DNA of 64,000 nt from Leucobacter denitrificans (lineage in GTDB: Bacteria; Actinomycetota; Actinomycetes; Actinomycetales; Microbacteriaceae), in contig NZ_CP060716.1 in the NCBI RefSeq assembly GCF_014396385.1, forward strand, positions 744,001 to 808,000, given 5' to 3'. Shown in pieces: positions 1 to 8,507 of the stretch. The notes beneath the pieces are model-generated. The model was not told the origin of the DNA and did not search any database. It was given only the letters and a program-made list of their open reading frames with translations. Position 1 is the stretch's first letter. The number at the start of each line of letters is the position of its first letter. The position numbers and the translations under genes were made by a program.

Positions 1-78
1 TGTGATTCTGATATGAAACTGTTTGCGAACAGGGGTTTGCTTGGTGAAATCCGCTAGATCGTTGGTGGATTCCTCCAT
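1..78 (-). CDS. possible 5' end of an unknown gene, cut by the window edge
   Basis: An ATG at 78 on the minus strand opens a frame that runs 26 codons to the window edge without a stop (it begins MEESTNDLADF). It lies 8 bases downstream of the ppx stop and on the same strand, so it would be the next gene of that transcript. There is no convincing ribosome binding site and the fragment is too short to recognise. It could be chance. Confidence 0.3.
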   Translation of the reverse strand, partial: MEESTNDLADFTKQTPVRKQFHIRIT

Positions 79-86
79 CCCATTCG

Positions 87-1037
87 CTAAGAAACCGGAT
101 CAGCGCCGCGACCGTCGAGCGCATCGATGTAGCGCAGCACAATTCCCTCACGCAGTGCCCACGGAGAGATCGTGAGCGTCGGCACGCCAAAGACCTTCAT
201 CGCGGTGCGCAACACGACAGCTCCCGCCATGATCTGGTACCCGCGCTCGGGAGTGATACCGGGCAAGTATTCCCTGACCGATCCCGGCATATCGCGCAGG
301 GTCGGCTCCCACTCTCGAAGGCCTGTGTAGTGCAGGGGCGCGAGGTCGCCAGTGTCTGGGTCTGGCGGTCCACCGATGAGCCTTGCGAGTGAGCGGATCG
401 TTTTCGAGGTTCCAACCACTCGCTTTGGCTTTGGCCTGCCCCTAAAGAGTTCGTTGCGAACCTTCGTGAACTCTGCCCTGGCGTGAGCTCGCAAGCGCGA
501 GATGTCGTCGGCTGACGGCGGGTCTTGCGGCAAATACAAAATGGTGGATCGACCCGCACCCAGCGGTAGCGAAACCTGTACATCGGGGTACTCGTCGGCG
601 CCTTGGGCGATCTCGAACGATCCACCGCCAATGTCGAAAAGCAAGATCTCGCCGGCCGACCAACCGAGCCAGCGGCGCACCGCAAGCATGGTGATACGCG
701 CCTCGTCTTCGCCCGAAAGCACATCGAGCTTCACGCCGGTCTCGCGCTCGATTCGGGCGAGCACCTCTTCGCCGTTCGCAGCTTCGCGCAGTGCGCTCGT
801 CGCCGTCGCGATCTGGTCATCGACGCCGATCTCTTTAACCATGGCCACGGCCTCGTTGATCGCCGAGATGATGCCGGTAATGCCCTCTTCGGTAATTGCG
901 CCCTGGTCGTCGAGGTAGCGCATGAGCCGCAACGTCGAGCGCTGCGAGTGATACGGGTTCGGACTCGCTCCCGGGTGTGCGTCAACCACCAACAGGTGAA
1001 CTGTGTTTGAACCTACGTCGATCACACCGAGTCGCAT
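87..1037 (-). CDS. ppx: Ppx/GppA family phosphatase (exopolyphosphatase-like)
   Basis: 316 residues with the sugar kinase/Hsp70/actin-type phosphatase fold of the Ppx/GppA family, which hydrolyses polyphosphate or the pppGpp 5'-phosphate. The N-terminal phosphate-loop motif DVGSNTVHLLV is at residues 7-17, and the second glycine-rich loop DIGGGSFEIA is near residue 138. The length matches the short actinobacterial Ppx proteins that lack the C-terminal HD domain. The ATG at 1037 lies six bases after a TAGAAT box, suggesting a leaderless mRNA. It is divergent from the GntR gene across only 22 bp. The family is clear; polyphosphate versus pppGpp as substrate cannot be decided here. Confidence 0.9.
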   Translation of the reverse strand: MRLGVIDVGSNTVHLLVVDAHPGASPNPYHSQRSTLRLMRYLDDQGAITEEGITGIISAINEAVAMVKEIGVDDQIATATSALREAANGEEVLARIERETGVKLDVLSGEDEARITMLAVRRWLGWSAGEILLFDIGGGSFEIAQGADEYPDVQVSLPLGAGRSTILYLPQDPPSADDISRLRAHARAEFTKVRNELFRGRPKPKRVVGTSKTIRSLARLIGGPPDPDTGDLAPLHYTGLREWEPTLRDMPGSVREYLPGITPERGYQIMAGAVVLRTAMKVFGVPTLTISPWALREGIVLRYIDALDGRGADPVS

Positions 1038-1049
1038 GGTGAGATTCTA
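1038..1049 (-). promoter_or_regulatory. -10 box of ppx, leaderless type
   Basis: TAGAAT (1044-1049, minus strand) is followed by six bases and then the ppx ATG, so transcription should start at or next to the A of the start codon. The box overlaps the divergent gntR -10 box. No clear -35 box. Confidence 0.6.
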
Positions 1050-1059
1050 TGCTGAATGC
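1048..1059 (+). promoter_or_regulatory. -10 box of the GntR gene, leaderless type
   Basis: TATGCT at 1048-1053, six bases, then ATG at 1060. It shares two base pairs with the ppx -10 box on the other strand, so the two RNA polymerases should compete. Confidence 0.5.
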
Positions 1060-1425
1060 ATGGCTTCCCCCGATTTCACCATCGACCCCGCATCATCAGT
1101 TCCGCCTTTTCGGCAGCTTCACGACAGTGTTGTCGCGGCCGTCAAGTCGGGCGCGCTCGTTCCCGGCGCGAAGCTGCCAACCGTGCGGGCGCTTGCGGCT
1201 GAGCTCGGCTTGGCGACGAACACCGTGGCGTCTGCCTACCGCTCGCTTGAGGCGGCAGGCGTGGTTGAGGGGCGGGGCCGGGCGGGCACGTTTGTTCAGT
1301 TCGGTGACGACCCGATCGAGTCGGGTGCGCGCCAAATCGCGCTCGATGCTGCGCGGGGGTTGCGCGATCTCGGTGTGGATCGCGCCCGCGCCCTCAAACT
1401 GCTGGGAGAGGCCTTCGACGCCTAG
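1060..1425 (+). CDS. small GntR-family transcriptional regulator (YtrA-like)
   Basis: 121 residues from the ATG at 1060. A winged helix-turn-helix of GntR type fills residues about 12-80 (PPFRQLHDSVVAAV, then LPTVRALAAELGLATNTVA and GRAGTFV). Only about 40 residues follow, so there is no large effector domain, as in the YtrA subfamily. A longer frame from 1036 overlaps the ppx start and is less likely, because the -10 box at 1048-1053 sits inside it. The gene converges on deoC and their stop codons interleave (1422-1425). The target is unknown; YtrA-type regulators often control neighbouring transporters, but none is adjacent. Confidence 0.85.
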   Translation: MASPDFTIDPASSVPPFRQLHDSVVAAVKSGALVPGAKLPTVRALAAELGLATNTVASAYRSLEAAGVVEGRGRAGTFVQFGDDPIESGARQIALDAARGLRDLGVDRARALKLLGEAFDA

Positions 1426-2108
1426 TAGCCGGAGTCGGCTGAGGTCGAGCCTTCTGACTCCCAATCGGCGACGATGGCGGCGGTTGCGGAAACACCGAAG
1501 CGGGTTGCTCCTGCTTCCCACATTTCGCGCGCCGTCTCAGCTGTGCGAATACCACCCGAGGCTTTCACACCGAGGCGGTCGCCCACTGTTTCTGCCATGA
1601 GGCGCACTGCGTGCGCGCTCGCGCCGCCTGCTGAGTGGAAGCCGGTCGAGGTCTTCACAAAGTCAGCACCGGCGCTCTCCGAAGCCTGGCTGCAGGCAAC
1701 AATCTGCTCATCGGACAGTGACGCGCTTTCAATAATCACCTTGAGCACGTGGTCGGGGCACGCGTCGCGCACGGCGCGAATCTCTGCGCGCAACCCTTCC
1801 CAATCAGCCGCCTGCACGAGGCCCGGGTTCACGACCATGTCGATCTCGTCTGCACCGTCGCGCACGGCCTGGGCTGCTTCGAACGCCTTTGCCTCGGCGG
1901 TGTGCACTCCCGACGGAAAGCCCACGACGGTCACGATTTCGCGGCCGCGCTTGTCGACCGGAAGCAGCGAGGGGCTCACGCACACGCGCTTTACACCGAG
2001 TTCTGCAGCATCTTCGAGAAATGCGTCGAGGTCGGCCTTCGTCGTTGTAGGTGCCAAAAGGGTGTGATCGGCGACCTCAAGAAAGTGTTGCGGGGTAAGT
2101 GCAGTCAT
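1422..2108 (-). CDS. deoC: deoxyribose-phosphate aldolase
   Basis: 228 residues. Class I aldolase that cleaves 2-deoxyribose-5-phosphate to glyceraldehyde-3-phosphate and acetaldehyde, the last step of deoxynucleoside catabolism. It is a TIM barrel with the family signatures NPGLVQAADW, ADFVKTSTGF and VKASGGIRT; the Lys of the second signature is the Schiff-base residue and the Lys of the third assists. The ATG at 2108 is chosen because it follows TACAAT by six bases and the protein then starts MTALTPQHF; an in-frame ATG at 2135 would lie upstream of the promoter. No other nucleoside genes are adjacent. Confidence 0.93.
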   Translation of the reverse strand: MTALTPQHFLEVADHTLLAPTTTKADLDAFLEDAAELGVKRVCVSPSLLPVDKRGREIVTVVGFPSGVHTAEAKAFEAAQAVRDGADEIDMVVNPGLVQAADWEGLRAEIRAVRDACPDHVLKVIIESASLSDEQIVACSQASESAGADFVKTSTGFHSAGGASAHAVRLMAETVGDRLGVKASGGIRTAETAREMWEAGATRFGVSATAAIVADWESEGSTSADSGY

Positions 2109-2120
2109 GCCTCGATTGTA
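2109..2120 (-). promoter_or_regulatory. -10 box of deoC, leaderless type
   Basis: TACAAT at 2115-2120 on the minus strand, six bases, then ATG at 2108. It decides the deoC start. Confidence 0.55.
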
Positions 2121-2142
2121 GGTGGTGCGGCGCATGTGGCAC

Positions 2143-4734
2143 TCAGCCCGCGTTCAGCGGCCCGACTCGAGTGACTCGAACCGCGGGTTCGCCCAGTTCT
2201 TCAGAGGCGGCGAGGTCAATTTCGCCGACGATGCCCCAGTCGTGATCACCCTGCGGGTCTGCGAACACCTGCCTGAATTGCCAGTGGCCCTCACTCGCAG
2301 TGGATCGATCGAGGCTCAGCAGCGCCGCAGCCCGAGCGGATGCGTCAACCCCGATTTCCTCGTACTCGGTGAAGTAGCCATCGAGCGCTTCTCGCCAACG
2401 GTCACCTCCGAACCCCTGCGGAGCGTCGAGCTCATCAAGCTCGCTGTATCTCTCGAAGGCAGCAGCCTGCACCCGACGGAACAGCGCGTTTCGAATCATC
2501 ACCAGGAATGCGCGCTCGTTTGCGAGCACGGACCGTGTCGACGGAGGCGTGAGTTCACCCGCCTCCTCTGCTTCGTGGCGAGCGGCGATCTCTTCGGCTC
2601 GCTCGGGATGCTGCAGTTCTTCCCACTCATCGATGAGGCTCGAATCAACCTGCCGCACGAGTTCACCGAGCCAGTCGATGAGCTCTTCGAGTTCGGGAGA
2701 CTTCGCAGATTCTGGAATCGTTCGCTCAAATGCGCGGAAGGCATCGGAAAGGTAGCGAAGCACGCCGCCCTCGGCCCGACCGAGCTGGTAAAACGACACC
2801 AGATCGCGAAACCCGAAGGCCCTCTCGATCATGTCTCGAACGACCGACTTCGGGCGCAGTTCGTAGTCCCGCGCCCAGGGAACGTCTTTGACGTATACCT
2901 CGTACGCTTCGCCCAGCAACTCCGCGAGAGGCTTTGGATACGTCACTTCCTCGAGCAATTCCATACGCTCGTCGTACTCGATCCCCTCGGCCTTCATCGC
3001 CCCGATGGCCTCGCCCCGCGCGCGATGCTCTTGGGCTCGCAGAATCGCACGTGGATCTTCGAGCGTGGCCTCGATGATCGAGATCACGTCGAGCGCGTAG
3101 GTTGCAGACTCGGGGTCGAGTAGCTCAATCGCAGCGAGCGCAAACGGTGAAAGCGGCTGGTTCAGTGCGAAGTTCGATTGCAGTTCGACCGTGAGACGAA
3201 GCAGGCGCTGCCCGTTCTCCTCGTGCACCTCGACGATTCCGCCGTTGCGCAGCGTACGGAAGATCTCGATCGCGGTGCGCGCGTGCTCATACTGCTTGGC
3301 TTTGGGCTCGTGGCTGTCGAAGATGAGCATCTGCATCGTGTTGAGCGCCTCGCCCTCCCACGATTCTCCACGGCCGATGACGCCGAGCACCATTGAGTGA
3401 GTGACACGCATTCGGCTCACGAGCGGTTCGGGTTGCGAGCCAACCAGCTTTTCGAGGGTTTGCTCGCTCCACCCCACGAAACCCTGGGGTGGTGTTTTCT
3501 TCTTGGGCCCCTTACCGATCTTCTTGCCAGCCGCTGCTTTCGCCAGGGCCTTCGCGCTCTGCTTCGCGTTTTCGACCTCGTGCTCCGGCGCGAGCACGAC
3601 CACATCACCCTCGGTGTCGTATCCGGCGCGACCCGCGCGGCCAGCGATCTGGTGAAACTCGCGCGCAGAGAGCCTGCGCATTTTCTCGCCGTCAAATTTC
3701 GTCAGGGCAGAGATGACGACCGTGCGGATCGGCACATTGATTCCGACCCCAAGGGTGTCAGTGCCGCAAATGACTTTGAGTAGCCCTCGTTGTGCGAGTT
3801 GCTCGACGAGGCGCCGATACTTCGGCAGCATGCCAGCATGGTGCACCCCGATGCCGGAGCGTACGAGCCGTGAGAGTGTCTGCCCGAATCCTGCGGAGAA
3901 CCGAAAGCCCCCAATGACCTCGGCAATTTTGTCACGCCCCGCTCGATCCACCACTTTGATACTCGATAACGCCTGGGCCTGCTCGACCGCGTGCGACTGG
4001 TTGAAATGCACGAGATAGGCAGGCGTCTCACCGTCTGCGACCAACTGTTCGACGACCTCGTGCGCGGGCGCTACCGCGTATCGAAACTCGAGCGGTACAG
4101 GGCGTTCCACTCCGGTAACCAGCGCGGTATCTCTGCCAGTCGCATCTGACAGGTCTGCAGCAAGCTCAGTGACATCACCAAGAGTTGCCGACATGAGCAG
4201 AAACTGCGCATCGTGCATAAGCAGCAACGGCACTTGCCATGCCCAACCGCGATCAGGGTCTGCATAGTAGTGAAACTCGTCCATGATCACCTGCGTGATT
4301 CCGCCCGCATCAGCGTTGTCAACGTCTTTGTCGCGGATGGCGAGGTTTGCGAGGATCTCCGCGGTGCAGCAGAGGATCGGCGCGTCAGCATTGATCGAGC
4401 TGTCCCCAGTCACCATGCCGACGTTCGCAGCACCGAAAACGCTCACGAGATCGAAGAACTTCTCGCTCACTAGAGCTTTGATCGGCGCCGTGTACACAGT
4501 GCGACGCCCCTCAGCGAGCGCAATGAAGTGAGCCCCCATTGCGACGAGCGACTTGCCCGTACCTGTAGGTGTCGCGAGTATGACGTTGCTGCCAAGCGTG
4601 ATTCCGAGAATCGCTTCCTCCTGCGCCGGATACAGCCGAAGTCCGCGCTCTTCCCACGCCCACTGTTCGAACGACGCGTAGGCTTCGTCGGGCTCTGTGA
4701 AAACGGTCGTTTCGAGCAGTCGCCCCAGGTTCAT
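2143..4734 (-). CDS. Ski2-like DEAD/DEAH-box helicase with DUF3516 C-terminal domain
   Basis: 863 residues. The N-terminal half is a superfamily 2 helicase: Walker [10 protein letters not shown] (54-62), DEFH as motif II (152-155), LLMSATLGD as motif III, and a second RecA domain with [12 protein letters not shown] and [10 protein letters not shown], the Ski2/Mtr4 form of motif VI. A basic linker ([13 protein letters not shown]) leads into the DUF3516 region, a long alpha-helical domain conserved in actinobacteria. An RNA-unwinding role in decay or processing is inference. The ATG overlaps the stop of the upstream DUF2130 gene (ATGA, 4731-4734), so the two are translationally coupled. Confidence 0.9.
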   Translation of the reverse strand: MNLGRLLETTVFTEPDEAYASFEQWAWEERGLRLYPAQEEAILGITLGSNVILATPTGTGKSLVAMGAHFIALAEGRRTVYTAPIKALVSEKFFDLVSVFGAANVGMVTGDSSINADAPILCCTAEILANLAIRDKDVDNADAGGITQVIMDEFHYYADPDRGWAWQVPLLLMHDAQFLLMSATLGDVTELAADLSDATGRDTALVTGVERPVPLEFRYAVAPAHEVVEQLVADGETPAYLVHFNQSHAVEQAQALSSIKVVDRAGRDKIAEVIGGFRFSAGFGQTLSRLVRSGIGVHHAGMLPKYRRLVEQLAQRGLLKVICGTDTLGVGINVPIRTVVISALTKFDGEKMRRLSAREFHQIAGRAGRAGYDTEGDVVVLAPEHEVENAKQSAKALAKAAAGKKIGKGPKKKTPPQGFVGWSEQTLEKLVGSQPEPLVSRMRVTHSMVLGVIGRGESWEGEALNTMQMLIFDSHEPKAKQYEHARTAIEIFRTLRNGGIVEVHEENGQRLLRLTVELQSNFALNQPLSPFALAAIELLDPESATYALDVISIIEATLEDPRAILRAQEHRARGEAIGAMKAEGIEYDERMELLEEVTYPKPLAELLGEAYEVYVKDVPWARDYELRPKSVVRDMIERAFGFRDLVSFYQLGRAEGGVLRYLSDAFRAFERTIPESAKSPELEELIDWLGELVRQVDSSLIDEWEELQHPERAEEIAARHEAEEAGELTPPSTRSVLANERAFLVMIRNALFRRVQAAAFERYSELDELDAPQGFGGDRWREALDGYFTEYEEIGVDASARAAALLSLDRSTASEGHWQFRQVFADPQGDHDWGIVGEIDLAASEELGEPAVRVTRVGPLNAG

Positions 4735-6161
4735 ACTTGGAAGTCTTTCTCGGCTTCGTCAATTTCTCGCTGTACGCGCTCAACCTCTGCGAATTTTGCC
4801 TGCATTGTCGGATTGCCGCGCGTGAGCTTCTTGATCGACATCTCTTGTGCCTTGTTGTTGGCGAGCCGAAGGTTGTTCTCTGACTTCAGCAGGTTTTCTT
4901 TCACTTTTTGCATTTCGGTGATCGACTTATCGATGCGCTCGATCGCTGCCTGAAACTGCCTCGATGCCAGATCGTAGTTCTTGCCAAAGGAGTCTTTGAA
5001 GTTATCTAGGTGCTCCTCGAAATGCGTGATGTCAATGTTTTGAGCCTTCACGAGTTCGAGCTCGGTCTTGTACTTCATCGCGTTCAACCCGGCGTTGCGC
5101 ATGAGCGTGATGATCTGAATGAAGAACTGCGGCCGCACCACGTACATCTTCGGGTACTTGTGCGATACATCGACGATGCCGGTGTTGTATAGCTCGCTGT
5201 CTGGCTCAAGCAGAGAAACGAGCACCGCGTACTCGCACCCTTTCTCATTGCGATCCTTGTCGAGCTCTTTCAAGAAGTCTTCGTTCTTGTGCTTAGTGGC
5301 GGTCGTGTCGGCCTCGTTCTTCATCTCGAACATGATCGAGACGATCTCAACCCCGTTCGCATCGGTATCGCGAAAGATGAAGTCGCCTTTGCTGCCGGTT
5401 CGAGCGTCATTGTCTTTCTCGAAGTAGGCATTAGGAAACGCCATCGCTCGAACCTGGTTGAAGCTGTTCTCGCAGTGCTGTTCGAGCGTCTCACCGATCA
5501 TCTTCGTGGAGAGCCGAGCCTTCAGGTCACGCAGACGTTCGATCTGCTCTTCACGATCTTTGATCTGAATCTCGTAGCGCTCTTTCAGCGACTGCTCGGC
5601 AAGTTGCTTCTCCAGTTCTGCTCGCTCGAGCCCGTTTTTGAACTCATCTCGCTGCTTTTCAACGACACCAACCGCCTCAGTGATCGCCAATTGCTGGTTC
5701 AAGCCGATCGACTCAAGCTTTGACTTGAGCTCTTGCACTTCGGCATTTTTCTCTGCAGCAACGCGCTGCACCTCAGCCTCGAGTTTCGACTCAGCAAGTT
5801 GAGCCGCCGCTGCCTGGTCTCGCTTCAGCTGGGCGAGCTCATTCTGCAATCCGTCTCGCTGCTTCTCAACCTCACCGAGCGCCTCTGCTACCGCGAGCTT
5901 CTGCGAGGTCTCCCCCGCTTCAAGCGCCGATTTGAGCTGTTGAATTTCAGCGTCTTTCGCTGCCGCAGCCTGCTGCAACTTCGCAGCGGCATTCGCTCGC
6001 TCTATCTCGAGCGCACTCTGCTTCTCCTGATCCGCCAATTCAAGGCGCTCGTGAAGCTGCTGCTCAAACTCAGCGTCTCGAACCTGTTTGAGAATGTCGG
6101 CGTACCCTGCCTCATCAACAGTGAACGCCTTGCCGCAGTGCGGGCACTTGATCTCACGCAT
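4731..6161 (-). CDS. DUF2130 protein: coiled coil plus PD-(D/E)XK-like nuclease domain
   Basis: 476 residues. The N-terminus has one zinc-knuckle half (CPHCGKAF, residues 6-13). A long coiled coil spans about 25-215 and contains two diverged copies of a segment 69 residues apart (NxLAxxEAxGxVEKQRD-type cores at about 86 and 155). The DUF2130 domain follows (about 216-400) with E224, GD at 259-260 and EMK at 279-281, the spacing of a PD-(D/E)XK endonuclease site. A second coiled coil ends the protein. It is the first gene of a two-gene operon with the DUF3516 helicase. A GGAGGACAG ribosome site precedes the ATG. Nuclease activity is inferred from the motif only. Confidence 0.85.
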   Translation of the reverse strand: MREIKCPHCGKAFTVDEAGYADILKQVRDAEFEQQLHERLELADQEKQSALEIERANAAAKLQQAAAAKDAEIQQLKSALEAGETSQKLAVAEALGEVEKQRDGLQNELAQLKRDQAAAAQLAESKLEAEVQRVAAEKNAEVQELKSKLESIGLNQQLAITEAVGVVEKQRDEFKNGLERAELEKQLAEQSLKERYEIQIKDREEQIERLRDLKARLSTKMIGETLEQHCENSFNQVRAMAFPNAYFEKDNDARTGSKGDFIFRDTDANGVEIVSIMFEMKNEADTTATKHKNEDFLKELDKDRNEKGCEYAVLVSLLEPDSELYNTGIVDVSHKYPKMYVVRPQFFIQIITLMRNAGLNAMKYKTELELVKAQNIDITHFEEHLDNFKDSFGKNYDLASRQFQAAIERIDKSITEMQKVKENLLKSENNLRLANNKAQEMSIKKLTRGNPTMQAKFAEVERVQREIDEAEKDFQV

Positions 6162-6245
6162 CTGTCCTCCTCAGGTATGTTCGACAGCTAGCCTGGCACA
6201 GACCACCGACATCGAAGCTTCCAATGCGAAGGGCGCGTGCCCCGC

Positions 6246-6258
6246 TACGCTGGAACGC
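6246..6258 (+). promoter_or_regulatory. -10 box of the flavin oxidoreductase gene, leaderless type
   Basis: TACGCT at 6246-6251, seven bases, then ATG at 6259. This supports 6259 over an upstream in-frame ATG at 6088 that lies inside the DUF2130 gene. Confidence 0.45.
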
Positions 6259-7344
6259 ATGGCCAATCCCCTGCTCTTCCAACCGTACTTGCTTCGCGGG
6301 CTCGAGATCCGCAATCGACTCTGGGTTGCGCCTATGTGCCAGTACTCGGCGTTCGACCTCGACGGCGTTCCCGGCAACTGGCATCTGCAACATCTCGGTG
6401 GGCTCGCGCGCGGTGGTGCGGGACTCGTAATCGTTGAGGCAACGGCAGTGACTCCCGAGGGGCGCATTTCACCGCAAGATCTTGGCCTGTGGAATGAAGA
6501 GCAGGAACGCGCCTTCGCTCGCATCACACCGCTCGCGCACGCACACGGGGCCAAGATCGCGATCCAGCTGGCTCACGCGGGGCGCAAGGCGAGCACACCA
6601 CCAATGTTCCCGGGCGAGGGTTCTGGTTCAATTCCCGAAGACCAGGGTGGCTGGCAGACCGTCGCGCCGTCTGCGATTCCGTTCAGCGAGGATTTCACCA
6701 CACCGCGTGAACTCACCGTCGACGAGATCACGAGCACCGTGCAGGCCTTTGTCGACGCCGCATCACGCGCCGTGCGCGCGGGGTTTGACGCGGTCGAGAT
6801 CCACGCCGCTCACGGCTACCTACTGCATGAGTTTCTTTCGCCGATCTCGAACACGCGGCAAGACGAATACGGTGGGTCGCTCGAAAACCGTGCCCGGCTC
6901 GCCCGCGAAGTCGTACGTGCTGTTCGCGCAGAACACCCAGACCTGCCAATGCTCGTGCGTATTTCGGCGACCGACTGGGTCGACGGCGGGTTCTCGCCTC
7001 ATGACGCCTCGATCGTCGGCTCCTGGCTTATCGAAGACGGCGCAGACCTCATTGACGTCTCGTCTGGCGCGAATGTTGCCGGAGCCCACATTCCTACCGG
7101 CCCCTCGTACCAAGTGGCGCTCGCCTCACAGGTGCGCGAGCGCGGCACACCAGTCAGCGCTGTCGGGCTCATCACCACGGCGTTCCAGGCCGAGGGCATT
7201 CTCGCCTCTGGTCAGGCCGACGTCATTCTCCTCGGCCGGCCTCTGCTCGCGAATCCGCACCTGCCTATCTCGTGGGCGGCCGAGCTGCGGGCTCCTAGCG
7301 CCGACAGCCTCGTACCAAAGCAATACGCACGTGCCAGATTCTAA
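6259..7344 (+). CDS. NADH:flavin oxidoreductase / old yellow enzyme, YqjM type
   Basis: 361 residues, an FMN-binding TIM barrel that reduces activated C=C bonds with NAD(P)H. The YqjM-class signature PMCQYS places the redox-tuning Cys at residue 27. IQLAHAGRKAS, the substrate-binding EIHAAHGYLLHEFLSP and the FMN phosphate region DVILLGRPLLANP are all present. The physiological substrate is unknown. The stop overlaps the GTG start chosen for the next gene, so the two form an operon. Its start follows from the TACGCT box and the family N-terminus (LFQPYLLRGLEIRNR). Confidence 0.9.
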   Translation: MANPLLFQPYLLRGLEIRNRLWVAPMCQYSAFDLDGVPGNWHLQHLGGLARGGAGLVIVEATAVTPEGRISPQDLGLWNEEQERAFARITPLAHAHGAKIAIQLAHAGRKASTPPMFPGEGSGSIPEDQGGWQTVAPSAIPFSEDFTTPRELTVDEITSTVQAFVDAASRAVRAGFDAVEIHAAHGYLLHEFLSPISNTRQDEYGGSLENRARLAREVVRAVRAEHPDLPMLVRISATDWVDGGFSPHDASIVGSWLIEDGADLIDVSSGANVAGAHIPTGPSYQVALASQVRERGTPVSAVGLITTAFQAEGILASGQADVILLGRPLLANPHLPISWAAELRAPSADSLVPKQYARARF

Positions 7345-8494
7345 AGTTTCGCTCAGCGACGCAGACCTTTTAAACGTGCGCATGCGCGCGCTCGGCCTCG
7401 ACGGCGCAGGGGTCGGCGATCCGCGGCCAGGTGAACGGCCAACTGAGCGCGTGCTCGCGGTGGTACACCACCTGTTCGCGCTGCAGGGCCAGGACTGGCG
7501 GTCATCGCAGTGGGCAGTCGGCTCACGCGCACCTGACCTCACGGCAGCCAACGTGCGCGAGGCTCTGGGCGAACGACTCATTGTGCGCTCTTGGCCAATG
7601 CGCGGCACGGTGCACCTCGTGGCCGCGCAAGATATTGGGTGGATCCAGAGCCTTACAAACCCACGCATGCTCGCCGGTGCGCCGAAGCGCCGCGAGTACC
7701 TCGGTATGAGCGACGCAGTGCTCGAGCGAGTGACCGACATCACAGTGCAAGCTCTCTCGGGAGGCAAAAGCCTGAGCCGCGATGAACTCGGCACGGTGTG
7801 GACCGAGGCGGGCGTTGAATGGCAGTCGAACTGGCGGTATCACCTCATTTGGTGGCTCTGTCAGAACGGAATCACCACCTTCGGTCCCGTCGACGCCGAT
7901 TCTGAACCGCGCATCGTGCTCGCATCAGAGTGGATCGAGAGTCCCCGAAGCCTGACAGGCGACGAAGCGCTCCAGGAACTCGCGGCGCGATACGTTCGCG
8001 GGCGCGGCGCGGCTTCGCAGAAAGACCTCGCGTGGTGGACCAATATGAAGGCGACGGACGTGAAGCGTGCGTTCCTGCTCGCCGAGGAGTCGGGCGCGGT
8101 GATGGCGGCGCAGCGGGACACAGTTACTGGCGCGGCCGGTGCGCTCTGGGTCGATCCACACAGCCTCGATGCGGCGACGGAGCAGCCCAGCGCCGAACCA
8201 ACCTGGCGCTTGCTCGCAGCCTTCGACGAGCACTTGCTCGGGTACAACAATCGCGAACCGCAGCTCGCTCCCGGAATGCTGGATCGCATTGTGCCCGGCA
8301 AGAACGGCATGTTCCTCGCAACCATCGTGTGCGACGGCCGTGTCGTCGGAACTTGGCGCAGAAATACCAAGAACTCTGCCCTCGAACTCACCGCGTTTCC
8401 CGGCGAGACGATCGACACCCAAGCGCTCGAACCCGAGATTACGCGCCTGGCAGATTTTTACGATTTCAGTTTTTCTCAGGTAGTTGTGACGTGA
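7331..8494 (+). CDS. winged-helix DNA-binding protein, AlkZ/AlkX-like (HTH_42) putative DNA glycosylase
   Basis: 387 residues if the GTG at 7331 is used, which overlaps the upstream gene by 14 bases; a GTG at 7376 or ATG at 7382 are alternatives. The features of the HTH_42 superfamily are visible: the LFALQGQD segment near residue 48 with a Q-x-Q pair (52, 54), SWPMRGTVHLV, and the C-terminal RLLAAFDEHLLGYNNRE with PGKNGMF. In this superfamily AlkZ and YcaQ/AlkX are DNA glycosylases that unhook bulky or crosslinked bases, with a Q-hydrophobic-Q or Q-hydrophobic-D catalytic pair; here the middle residue is Gly. Glycosylase activity is inferred; many relatives are uncharacterised. Confidence 0.8.
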   Translation: MPDSKVSLSDADLLNVRMRALGLDGAGVGDPRPGERPTERVLAVVHHLFALQGQDWRSSQWAVGSRAPDLTAANVREALGERLIVRSWPMRGTVHLVAAQDIGWIQSLTNPRMLAGAPKRREYLGMSDAVLERVTDITVQALSGGKSLSRDELGTVWTEAGVEWQSNWRYHLIWWLCQNGITTFGPVDADSEPRIVLASEWIESPRSLTGDEALQELAARYVRGRGAASQKDLAWWTNMKATDVKRAFLLAEESGAVMAAQRDTVTGAAGALWVDPHSLDAATEQPSAEPTWRLLAAFDEHLLGYNNREPQLAPGMLDRIVPGKNGMFLATIVCDGRVVGTWRRNTKNSALELTAFPGETIDTQALEPEITRLADFYDFSFSQVVVT

Positions 8495-8507
8495 GATTCT
8501 AGAGGTT

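Noticed and set aside
2122..3123. 333-codon open frame antisense to the DUF3516 helicase
   Set aside because: No recognisable motif, no ribosome site, fully covered by the helicase gene.
6482..7330. Upstream extension of the AlkZ-like frame
   Set aside because: It lies inside the flavin oxidoreductase gene in another frame and reads as Arg/Ser-rich shadow; the family homology begins only after 7331.
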